Of a stretch of 64,000 bases of DNA, positions 25,273 to 33,058 are shown piece by piece. A program made the translations under genes and the position numbers. Each line of letters starts with the position of its first letter. Position 1 is the first letter of the stretch. The DNA is from 66-474 sp039923855 (GTDB taxonomy: Bacteria > Pseudomonadota > Gammaproteobacteria > Xanthomonadales > Rhodanobacteraceae). A model generated the notes under the pieces. The model saw nothing but the letters and a program-made list of their open reading frames with translations. It was not told the origin of the DNA and made no database searches. The DNA is taken from contig JBDTBW010000019.1 of assembly GCA_039923855.1 (NCBI GenBank), positions 3,646 through 67,645 of the forward strand, written 5' to 3'.

Positions 25273-27318
25273 TTACATCAACGCCCTCTCCCGCACCTGC
25301 CGGATCTCGTCGCGCAATTTTGCGGCGTCCTCGAACTCCAGTTCCTGCGCGTGCTTGTACATCTGCGTTTCCATTTTCTTGATGAGCGCGGCGGCGGCGT
25401 GCGGATCGAGGCTGGAATAGTCGGCCGGGTCTTCCGCGACCATCTTTTCGGTCATGCCGCGGTTGCGGTTGCGGCCTTTCGGCGCTTCGGCGCGCGCACC
25501 TTCCATGATGTCGGCGATGCGGCGCACGATGGTGGTCGGGACGATGCCGTGCTCGAGGTTGTATTCGACTTGCTTGGCGCGGCGGCGATCGGTCTCGTCG
25601 ATCGCGGCCTGCATCGATTTCGTCACGCTGTCGGCGTACAGGATCGCCTTGCCGCGCAGATTGCGCGCGGCGCGGCCGATGGTCTGGATCAACGAGCCGG
25701 TCGAACGCAGGAACCCTTCCTTGTCGGCGTCGAGCACCGCAACCAGCGATACCTCCGGCATGTCCAGGCCTTCGCGCAACAGGTTGATGCCGACGAGCAC
25801 ATCGAACTTGCCGAGACGCAGATCGCGGATGATCTCCACGCGCTCGACGGTTTCGATGTCGGCGTGCAAGTAACGCACGCGCACATCCTGTTCGTGCAGA
25901 TAATCGGTGAGGTTCTCGGCCATGCGCTTGGTCAATACTGTGACCAGCACGCGATCGCCCATCGCCGCGCGCAGGCGCGCCTCGCCGAGCAGATCATCCA
26001 CCTGGCTGCGCGCGGGACGGATTTCCACTTCCGGATCGACCAAGCCGGTCGGGCGCACCACCAGTTCCACCACGCTGCTGCCGGAATGCTGCAATTCGTA
26101 TTTGCTTGGGGTGGCGGATACGAAGATGGTGCGCGGCTCGCGGCGTTCCCACTCCTCGAACTTCAGCGGCCGATTGTCGAGCGCGCTTGGCAAACGAAAC
26201 CCGAATTCGACCAGCGTTTCCTTGCGCGAGCGGTCGCCCTTATACATGGCGCCGAGCTGCGGCACGGTGACGTGCGATTCGTCGACCACCAGCAACGAAT
26301 CGGCGGGGAGATAATCGAACAGCGTCGGCGGCGGCTGGCCCGGCGCGCGGCGGCTCAGGTGCCGCGAATAATTTTCGACCCCAGAGCAATAACCGACTTC
26401 ACTCAGCATTTCGAGGTCGTAGCGGGTGCGTTGTTCCAGCCGCTGTGCCTCGACCAGCCTGTTTTCGTTGCGCAAGAACTCGAGCCGTTCGGCCAATTCG
26501 AGCTTGATCGTCTCGATCGCGTTCAACACGCTGGCGCGCGTGCTGGCGTAGTGCGTGCGCGGATACACCGTGTAGCGCTGCAGCTTGCGGATCGTCTCGC
26601 CGGTCAGCGGATCGAACAGCGCCATGGCCTCCACTTCGCCGTCGAACAACTCGATGCGCAGCGCTTCGGTTTCGTTCTCGGCCGGGAACACGTCGATCAG
26701 GTCGCCGCGCACGCGATACGTTCCGCGATGCAATTCCATCTCGTTGCGGGTGTATTGCAATTCGGTGAGATGGCGGATCAGTTTGCGCTGATCGGTGCGC
26801 TCGCCGATCGAAAGGATCAAGCGCAGCGAGAGATAATCCTCCGGATTGCCCAGGCCATAGATCGCCGACACCGTGCCCACGATCAACGCATCGCGGCGCG
26901 ACAGCAGCGCCTTGGTCGCGGCCAGGCGCATCTGCTCGATGTGTTCGTTGAGCGAGGAATCCTTTTCGATATAAGTGTCGGTGCTGGCGATGTACGCTTC
27001 CGGCTGGTAATAGTCGTAATAGCTGACGAAATACTCGACCGCGTTGTGCGGAAAGAACGTGCGGAACTCGCCGTACAACTGCGCGGCCAACGTCTTGTTG
27101 GGTGCCAGCACGATGGTGGGTTTCTGGATCGCCTCGACCACGTTGGCGATGGTGTAAGTCTTGCCGGAACCGGTGACGCCCAGCAGCGTCTGCGCGGCCA
27201 GCCCGGACTCGAAACCTTCGATCAATTTGGCGATGGCCTGCGGCTGGTCGCCGGCGGGCTGGTAGGGCGCGACCAGTTGAAACCGGTCGTCCGTGCGTTG
27301 CGAGGTGCGTTCGTCCAT
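25273..27318 (-). CDS. uvrB: Excinuclease ABC subunit UvrB
   Basis: 681 residues from the ATG at 27318, the usual UvrB size. Walker A is LLGVTGSGKT with Lys-53, the damage-clamping beta-hairpin carries YYDYYQPEAYI, the Walker B-type box is VVDESH, helicase motif VI is QTIGRAARN, and a C-terminal UVR domain binds UvrC. UvrB verifies lesions handed over by UvrA in nucleotide excision repair. A TATAAT box at 27325-27330 (minus strand) lies six bases before the ATG, suggesting a leaderless transcript. No LexA-type box is evident. Confidence 0.97.
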   Translation of the reverse strand: MDERTSQRTDDRFQLVAPYQPAGDQPQAIAKLIEGFESGLAAQTLLGVTGSGKTYTIANVVEAIQKPTIVLAPNKTLAAQLYGEFRTFFPHNAVEYFVSYYDYYQPEAYIASTDTYIEKDSSLNEHIEQMRLAATKALLSRRDALIVGTVSAIYGLGNPEDYLSLRLILSIGERTDQRKLIRHLTELQYTRNEMELHRGTYRVRGDLIDVFPAENETEALRIELFDGEVEAMALFDPLTGETIRKLQRYTVYPRTHYASTRASVLNAIETIKLELAERLEFLRNENRLVEAQRLEQRTRYDLEMLSEVGYCSGVENYSRHLSRRAPGQPPPTLFDYLPADSLLVVDESHVTVPQLGAMYKGDRSRKETLVEFGFRLPSALDNRPLKFEEWERREPRTIFVSATPSKYELQHSGSSVVELVVRPTGLVDPEVEIRPARSQVDDLLGEARLRAAMGDRVLVTVLTKRMAENLTDYLHEQDVRVRYLHADIETVERVEIIRDLRLGKFDVLVGINLLREGLDMPEVSLVAVLDADKEGFLRSTGSLIQTIGRAARNLRGKAILYADSVTKSMQAAIDETDRRRAKQVEYNLEHGIVPTTIVRRIADIMEGARAEAPKGRNRNRGMTEKMVAEDPADYSSLDPHAAAALIKKMETQMYKHAQELEFEDAAKLRDEIRQVRERALM

Positions 27319-27386
27319 CCGCCAATTATAAGTGCGGACGAACGGCGCCCGGAGTAAGCTGCGCCGGTCATTCAGGGGGCTTTGCC

Positions 27387-28775
27387 ATGACGACGCTGCC
27401 GGCAACGACCGATCCCATGCGCGGCTTCGATGAAGACGCCTGGGACGACCTCCTCAATTACATCGAGGAGCATCGCGTCATCCCGATCATCGGCCCCGAT
27501 TTGTTGCGCGTGCAAACCGATACCGGCCTGCGCCCGCTGTACGTCTGGCTTGCCGAAAAACTTGCAGCGCGCTTGTCGGTGGACACCGCCGGATTGCCGC
27601 AACCGCTCACCCTCAACGACGTGATGTGCTGCTACCTCGGCCAGCACGGGCGCCGTGAGGAAGCCTATACGCGCCTGCGCTCGATCATGCGCGAAGTGCA
27701 ATTCGAGCCGCCGCAGGCGCTGCGGCAATTGGCACAGATCACCGACTTTGATCTATTCGTCACCACCACGTTTGATCCGCTGCTGGAAAACGCGATCAAT
27801 GCCGAACGCCACGGTGGCCAACCGTCCGCCGAAGTGATCGCCTACACGCCGAACCGCGTCGCGGACCTGCCGGCCGAACGCGGCGAGCTGCGGCGCACCG
27901 TGGTTTATCACCTGCTCGGGCGGCTGTCCGCTTCGCCGACTTATGTGTTGTCCGACGAGGACATGCTGGAGTTCATCTGCGCGTTGCAATCCGAGCATTT
28001 GACGCCGGAAAAACTTTTCCACGAGCTGGAACACAATCACCTGCTGCTGATCGGCAGCGATTTTTCCAACTGGCTGGCGCGATTGTTCCTGCGCATGGCC
28101 AAGCGCAAGCGGCTTTCCGATCCGCGCGATGTCACCGAAGTATTTGCCGACGATCACACGCTTCAGGACGGAAGGCTGGTCGCGTTCCTGCAGCAGGTCA
28201 GCGTGCGCACCCGCGTCTATGGCGGTGCCGAGGCTTTTGTCGCCGAATTGCATGCGCGCTGGAGCGCGCGCCAACCCGCGTCGCCTGCGAGCGGAACGGG
28301 CAGCGCGCCGCAACGCTTTCTTCCGCCGGCGCGCGAGATGCCGGAGAACGCGATCTTCATCAGCTACGCGCGCGAGGACCTGCCCGCCGTACAGCGGTTG
28401 AAGGCGGGCATGGATGCGGCCGGCCTGACGACCTGGTTCGACCTCGACCGGCTGGAAGGCGGCGACGATTACGACCGCAAGATCCGCGCGAACATCGCGC
28501 GTTGCAGTTTCTTCGTGCCGGTAATTTCCGCAACCACGCAGCGCCGCCACGAAGCGTACTTCCGGCGCGAATGGAGCTACGCGGTGGATCGCGCCCGCAA
28601 CATCGCCGAGGGCGCGGTGTTCATCCTGCCGGTGTGCATTGACGACACGCCTGAAGCCGCGGCGCTGGTGCCGGAAAACTTCAAGGCCGTGCACATGCTG
28701 CGACTTGCCGGCGGCGAACCCACGCCGGAATTCCTCCATCGTTTGCAGGAGTTGTGCAGCGGGAGGCGGCCATGA
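27387..28775 (+). CDS. SIR2-like plus TIR domain protein (candidate NAD-targeting effector)
   Basis: 462 residues. Residues about 25-290 form a SIR2-like fold: VIPIIGPDLL near 33-42 and DLFVTTTFDPLLENAI near 122-137. The family's usual TTN(F/Y)D is TTTFD here, so Thr-128 replaces the NAD-binding Asn. Residues about 320-450 form a TIR domain: AIFISYARED, the BB-loop region TTWFDLDRLEGGDDY and Glu-395 in YFRREW at the expected catalytic position. TIR and SIR2 domains consume or sense NAD derivatives in bacterial immunity (Thoeris, DSR and related systems). The stop overlaps the start of the STAND ATPase gene, so they form one unit. The role in defence is inferred. Confidence 0.82.
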   Translation: MTTLPATTDPMRGFDEDAWDDLLNYIEEHRVIPIIGPDLLRVQTDTGLRPLYVWLAEKLAARLSVDTAGLPQPLTLNDVMCCYLGQHGRREEAYTRLRSIMREVQFEPPQALRQLAQITDFDLFVTTTFDPLLENAINAERHGGQPSAEVIAYTPNRVADLPAERGELRRTVVYHLLGRLSASPTYVLSDEDMLEFICALQSEHLTPEKLFHELEHNHLLLIGSDFSNWLARLFLRMAKRKRLSDPRDVTEVFADDHTLQDGRLVAFLQQVSVRTRVYGGAEAFVAELHARWSARQPASPASGTGSAPQRFLPPAREMPENAIFISYAREDLPAVQRLKAGMDAAGLTTWFDLDRLEGGDDYDRKIRANIARCSFFVPVISATTQRRHEAYFRREWSYAVDRARNIAEGAVFILPVCIDDTPEAAALVPENFKAVHMLRLAGGEPTPEFLHRLQELCSGRRP

Positions 28776-31700
28776 ACGACATCACGTCCAGGCACGACGA
28801 CGCGGTCACCATCGATCCGGAAAATCCGTGGCTGGGCCTGGATTCCTACTCCGAGGAAACCCGCGCGTATTTCCATGGCCGTGACGAGGAAGCCGCCGAA
28901 CTGGCGCGCCGCGTGCAGCGCAAATTGCTGACGGTGCTGTTCGGGCAATCCGGTCTCGGCAAGACTTCGCTGCTGCGCGCAGGCCTGGTTCCGCGCTTGC
29001 GCGGTGAGGGTTTCTGTCCGGTGTACGTGCGCATCGACTACGCGCCCGAATCGCCCGCCCCTTCCGAACAGATCAAGCAGGCGATCTTCCGCGCCACCGC
29101 CACGGCGGGTCACTGGACGCGGCCTGGCAGCGCGATCGAGGGCGAATCGTTGTGGGAGTTTCTGCACCACCGCGGCGATCTGCTGCGCGATTCCGACGGC
29201 CATCCGTTGATGCCGTTGCTGATTTTCGACCAGTTCGAGGAAATCTTCACGCTCGGACAAGCCGATGACGCGGGACGTTTGCGCGCCAAACAATTTCTCG
29301 ATGACCTGGCGGATCTCGTCGAAAACCGTCCGCCGGCGGCGCTGGAAAAACGCCTGGATCAGGACGACGACGCCGCCGAGCAATTCGATTTCGCTCGCGC
29401 CGATTACCGCGTGCTGATCGCGTTGCGCGAGGACTATCTGGCGCATCTGGAAGGCGTCAAGGACATCATGCCTTCGATCACCCAGAACCGGATGCGTCTG
29501 GCGCGGATGAATGGCGCGCAAGCTTTAAGTGCGGTAGTGAAGCCTGGCGGAAAGCTGGTGTCGCAGGAGGTCGCCGAATCCATCGTACGCTTCGTCGCCG
29601 GCGGTTCGGAACTCGGCAACGCTGAAATCGAACCCTCGTTATTGAGCCTGGTCTGCCGCGAACTCAACACGGCGCGGAAAGCGCAAGGTCGCAAGGAAAT
29701 TTCCGCCGACCTGCTGGCCGGTTCGCGCGACACCATCCTTTCCGAGTTCTACGAACGTGCGTTGGCCGATCAGCCGGCCGGCGTGCGGCGCGTGATCGAG
29801 GACGACTTGCTCACCGAATCCGGCTACCGCGAAAGCCTCGCCGAAGAGCGCGTGTTGAAGGCGCTGGCCGCGGCCGGCGCCGCGCCCGAGGCCTTGGCGA
29901 CGCTGGTCAATCGCCGCCTGCTGCGAATCGAGGAACGCCTCGACATGCGCCGCGTGGAACTCACCCACGACGTGTTGTGCAGCGTGGTGCTCGCAAGCCG
30001 CAATCTGCGTCAGGAACGCGAAGCGCGCGACGAAGCCGAGCGCCAGATTGCCGCCCAGCGCGAACGCGAAGCGGCGATCCATCGCGCGCTGGTGCGCGCG
30101 CGCATGGTCGCGACTGTGTGCGCGGTGCTGATGCTGCTCGCCATCGCCAGCGCGGTGTTCGGTTTCATCAATATGCGTAGAGCACGCACGGCGGAAATCG
30201 AAGCGCAGAACTCGCGCAGCAACGCCGAAAAGCTGGTCAGTTTTTTGATCGAGGATTTCTACACCGAACTCGAACCCACCGGCCGGCTGGATACGCTCGG
30301 CAAGCTCGCGCAAATGACCGTCGGCTATTACGACGGCCTGCCGCCGCAACAAATCACGCCGCAAACGCGGATTTATCGGGCGATGGCGCTGGTGCGCCAG
30401 GGCGCTGCCCAGCAGTCGAGCGGCGACATTGATGCCGCGTACAAAAGCTTCGGCGAAGCGCAAAGTGCGTTCGAAAAACTCCGCGCATCCGGCGACCACA
30501 GCGAAGCGGTCACCTATGGTCTGGCGCTCACACTGGAAAGCCAAGGCTTTAGCATCGTGGGTGCCTACTCGGGCGGCGGCCGTGGCACCGCAGCGCAACT
30601 GCAGCAGGCGGCCACCCTGCTCCGGCCGCTCGTGTACGGCCTCCATCCGTCGCGTCGGGTCCGGCAGTTGTACGCGGATGACTTGAATATTCTCAGCCAT
30701 GCCCAGCCGCTGGAAACCGGCGTGAGGAGCTGCGAGGAGGCACGCAAGGTGCTGGTGGGCTTGGGCGCACTCGATCTCTCGAATCTGAATGCCACGTCAT
30801 CGTATGCCGACACCGCCGACTCCGAGGCGCGCGAACTCTTGTCACTGGGACGGATCGCCGAGGCGCAAAAACTCGAACAGCAGGTTTACGACATTGCGGA
30901 GAAAGTGCTGGCGCAACGCCCCGGCGATCTGCACGCGTTGAGCGATCGTTCCTGGGCAGCAGAGTTGCTGGGAACCTTGGCCGCTCGCCAGCACGAGGCT
31001 GCGGCCGCCGCCGACTATGCGAACAAGGCGACTGTCGCCGGCAAGGATGAGGTGCGCTTCAATCCCTCCGACCTGGGCGCATGGCAGCGGTGGTCGTTGG
31101 GTTTGGGAGAAACCGCCGATTGGCAGTTCGAACGCGGCGAGGTGACGAACGCGATCGCCACCATGCGCTCGCTGCTGGCCTTGGGACAGGACAAGCGTCG
31201 GCCTTCCAGCCTTGGACCCATCTTCTGGTATCAATGGATCAAACTCGCTTATCTGCAGTCGCAAACAGGTGACGCGGCTGCCGCCGCTCAATCATTGGAA
31301 TTCTTTGCTCGCGATGTCGGTGAGCTGGTCGCCCCGCTCGCTTCCGATGATGTCCGGCGCAAGCTTCTGGCCAACCCCGGACAAGGCATCAACGCCGGCT
31401 TGCAACTGGACAATGGCCAAGCGCAAGCCGCACTGGCCGCGGTCACTGCGGAGCTTACCCGCATCGAGCCGATCAAAACGAAACTGGACACCGCTGGCTA
31501 CATCCTGAAACGCAACATGTTGGAAGGCAATCTCACAACGGCCAGCGAGGCCGCCATCAGACTCGGCCGCTACGCACAGGCCGAAACACTAGCGCGCCAG
31601 TGGCTGGCATTGCCGGCCAACCCGACTTCGGAAGCCGATCCGCAAATCAGGGCATCGCAAGCACGTACCACCGTCGCCCACGCCCTTGCGATGCAGGGCC

Positions 31701-31984
31701 GCAACGATGAGGCGCAAAAAACCCTGCAACCCGCGCTGGCGTATTACGCGGGCGAACAAAAAGCCGGCGCAAGCGGCACCACCTTCCGGCACGACTTCGC
31801 CTATGCGCTGTATGTCAGCGCGATCGCCTCCCCGGTGGATGCCGCGGGTCGTGCGAACCGAGAGGCCGCGTTGACCGAAGCGGCCACGTTGATTGCCGGC
31901 GCCTCGGCGGAAGCGCAGCAACTCGCGGACATGCGCTATGTCTCTAGTTTGATTGCCGCGGCCCGGACGGCGCCGCACGATTGA
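28772..31984 (+). CDS. STAND-family ATPase with membrane segment and TPR-like tail
   Basis: 1070 residues. The ATG at 28772 overlaps the previous stop (ATGA), and GGGAGG lies upstream. The N-terminal ENPWLGLDSYSEETRAYFHGRDEE is the nSTAND1-type entry motif, followed by Walker A FGQSGLGKTS (Lys-64) and Walker B LLIFDQFEE (Asp-153), then a winged-helix-like region (VELTHDVLCSVVLASR). A coiled segment leads to one transmembrane helix at about 445-467. The remaining 600 residues are alpha-helical, TPR-like, starting NAEKLVSFLIEDFYTEL. STAND proteins are ligand-triggered oligomerising switches; here the likely output is the coupled SIR2-TIR protein. Which ligand it senses is unknown. Confidence 0.82.
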   Translation: MNDITSRHDDAVTIDPENPWLGLDSYSEETRAYFHGRDEEAAELARRVQRKLLTVLFGQSGLGKTSLLRAGLVPRLRGEGFCPVYVRIDYAPESPAPSEQIKQAIFRATATAGHWTRPGSAIEGESLWEFLHHRGDLLRDSDGHPLMPLLIFDQFEEIFTLGQADDAGRLRAKQFLDDLADLVENRPPAALEKRLDQDDDAAEQFDFARADYRVLIALREDYLAHLEGVKDIMPSITQNRMRLARMNGAQALSAVVKPGGKLVSQEVAESIVRFVAGGSELGNAEIEPSLLSLVCRELNTARKAQGRKEISADLLAGSRDTILSEFYERALADQPAGVRRVIEDDLLTESGYRESLAEERVLKALAAAGAAPEALATLVNRRLLRIEERLDMRRVELTHDVLCSVVLASRNLRQEREARDEAERQIAAQREREAAIHRALVRARMVATVCAVLMLLAIASAVFGFINMRRARTAEIEAQNSRSNAEKLVSFLIEDFYTELEPTGRLDTLGKLAQMTVGYYDGLPPQQITPQTRIYRAMALVRQGAAQQSSGDIDAAYKSFGEAQSAFEKLRASGDHSEAVTYGLALTLESQGFSIVGAYSGGGRGTAAQLQQAATLLRPLVYGLHPSRRVRQLYADDLNILSHAQPLETGVRSCEEARKVLVGLGALDLSNLNATSSYADTADSEARELLSLGRIAEAQKLEQQVYDIAEKVLAQRPGDLHALSDRSWAAELLGTLAARQHEAAAAADYANKATVAGKDEVRFNPSDLGAWQRWSLGLGETADWQFERGEVTNAIATMRSLLALGQDKRRPSSLGPIFWYQWIKLAYLQSQTGDAAAAAQSLEFFARDVGELVAPLASDDVRRKLLANPGQGINAGLQLDNGQAQAALAAVTAELTRIEPIKTKLDTAGYILKRNMLEGNLTTASEAAIRLGRYAQAETLARQWLALPANPTSEADPQIRASQARTTVAHALAMQGRNDEAQKTLQPALAYYAGEQKAGASGTTFRHDFAYALYVSAIASPVDAAGRANREAALTEAATLIAGASAEAQQLADMRYVSSLIAAARTAPHD

Positions 31985-32104
31985 ATCGCCCACTGATTAC
32001 CCGCGATGTAGGCATGCGCTGACACGCAGCGGCGATGCGCGCCGCTGCCGCGTGAGGCGCGGTGAATGCATGATTCCCCTTCGCAACCGCTTGGGGAAAC
32101 GGGC

Positions 32105-32662
32105 ATGTCCATCTCATCGCGCTCGCGGCAACTCGGCTTCACCCTGATGGAACTGCTGACCACGTTGTGCATCGCCGGCGTGCTGGCGGTGATCGGGATG
32201 CCCGCGCTGGGCTCGATGCTGGCGCGCTCGCACACGCAGTCTGCCGAAAATGCCTTGCAGGCGAGCCTGATGCATGCGCGCGAAACCGCTGTGACACGCG
32301 GCGTGCAGGTGATCGTCTGTCCCAGCACGGATGCCCGGCATTGCGACGCGGGCGATGATTGGCAACACGGCTGGCTGGTCGCCGCCGACACCGATCATGA
32401 CCGCAGGCCGGATAACGGCGCGTCACCCTTGGCGGTTTTCGATGCGCTACCAAGCGGGATGCGCGTCATCGCCAGCCGCGGCCGCCCGCTGATCGTGTTC
32501 CGTCCCGACGGCAGCGCCGCCGGCAGCAACGCCGAACTGACCTTGTGCCACCGCGGCGATCAGCGCGGTGGACAGGCCGTGGTGATCGCCAATTCCGGCC
32601 GGGTGCGCATCGCCGCCGCGCTACCGGATCGCCTTCGGCAATGCCTGACCGGCATGCAATGA
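32105..32662 (+). CDS. Orphan GspH/FimT-type pseudopilin
   Basis: 185 residues from the ATG at 32105. The leader MSISSRSRQLG precedes FTLMELLTTLCIAGVLAVIGMPALGSML with Glu at position 5. A GspH domain follows (NALQASLMHARETAVTRG, CPSTDARHC..GDDWQHGWLV) and the end has paired Cys (LTLCHRGDQ, LRQCLTG). It is a second FimT paralogue, away from the minor-pilin operon at 17-25 kb, so it may act in competence or in an alternative pilus tip. The preceding region 31985-32104 shows no other gene. Confidence 0.87.
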   Translation: MSISSRSRQLGFTLMELLTTLCIAGVLAVIGMPALGSMLARSHTQSAENALQASLMHARETAVTRGVQVIVCPSTDARHCDAGDDWQHGWLVAADTDHDRRPDNGASPLAVFDALPSGMRVIASRGRPLIVFRPDGSAAGSNAELTLCHRGDQRGGQAVVIANSGRVRIAAALPDRLRQCLTGMQ

Positions 32663-32812
32663 ACCATCGTTTCGGGGGCGCGTCACGATTGTTCAAGATC
32701 GCGACGGGCCCATAGCGGTGAGGCTTTGCGGTCGGCATGGCGTGTCGTGGCACGTTTCTTGGATCGCTTTCCGCTGCCAACAAGAGGTTGGCAGGAAATC
32801 CAGGGGAATACC

Positions 32813-32893
32813 ATGAAACGCGCACTGATCACCGTGGTGGCTTTGGGCCTCGCCATGAGTTCCTTCAGCGTGTGCCTGGCCGGCTTGTTCTAA
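32813..32893 (+). CDS. 26-residue secreted or membrane microprotein
   Basis: MKRALITVVALGLAMSSFSV plus six residues, ending CLAGLF. It looks like a complete hydrophobic signal-type segment with two N-terminal basic residues. The ATG is preceded by CAGGGGAATACC, a good ribosome-binding site. There is no known family. It could be a small membrane peptide, a leader peptide or a decayed lipoprotein. A hairpin lies downstream. Confidence 0.4.
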   Translation: MKRALITVVALGLAMSSFSVCLAGLF

Positions 32894-32907
32894 AGAATTC
32901 GTTTACG

Positions 32908-32967
32908 CACAAACGGCTCGGTTGACGCTGCAAGACAGCCGATTGCAGGGGGCAGCCGAGCCGTTGT
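32908..32967. terminator. Long-loop hairpin between convergent genes
   Basis: CACAAACGGCTCGG at 32908-32921 pairs with CCGAGCCGTTGTG at 32955-32967, with one bulge and a loop of about 33 nt. It lies between the microprotein and the convergent regulator gene. No U-tract follows, so terminator function is only probable. Confidence 0.45.
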
Positions 32968-33058
32968 GCACCACGCGGCGCGTAGTATGCGCGCGTGGCG
33001 TCGCCGTGCGCGCCATTCGAGCGCGTTTTGCTCCACCCATGCGCTTTGCGGCAACGTG

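Noticed and set aside
25066..27357. Open frame of over 760 codons on the + strand
   Set aside because: It is antisense to uvrB across its whole length; GC-rich codon bias keeps the opposite frame open. No family features are seen.
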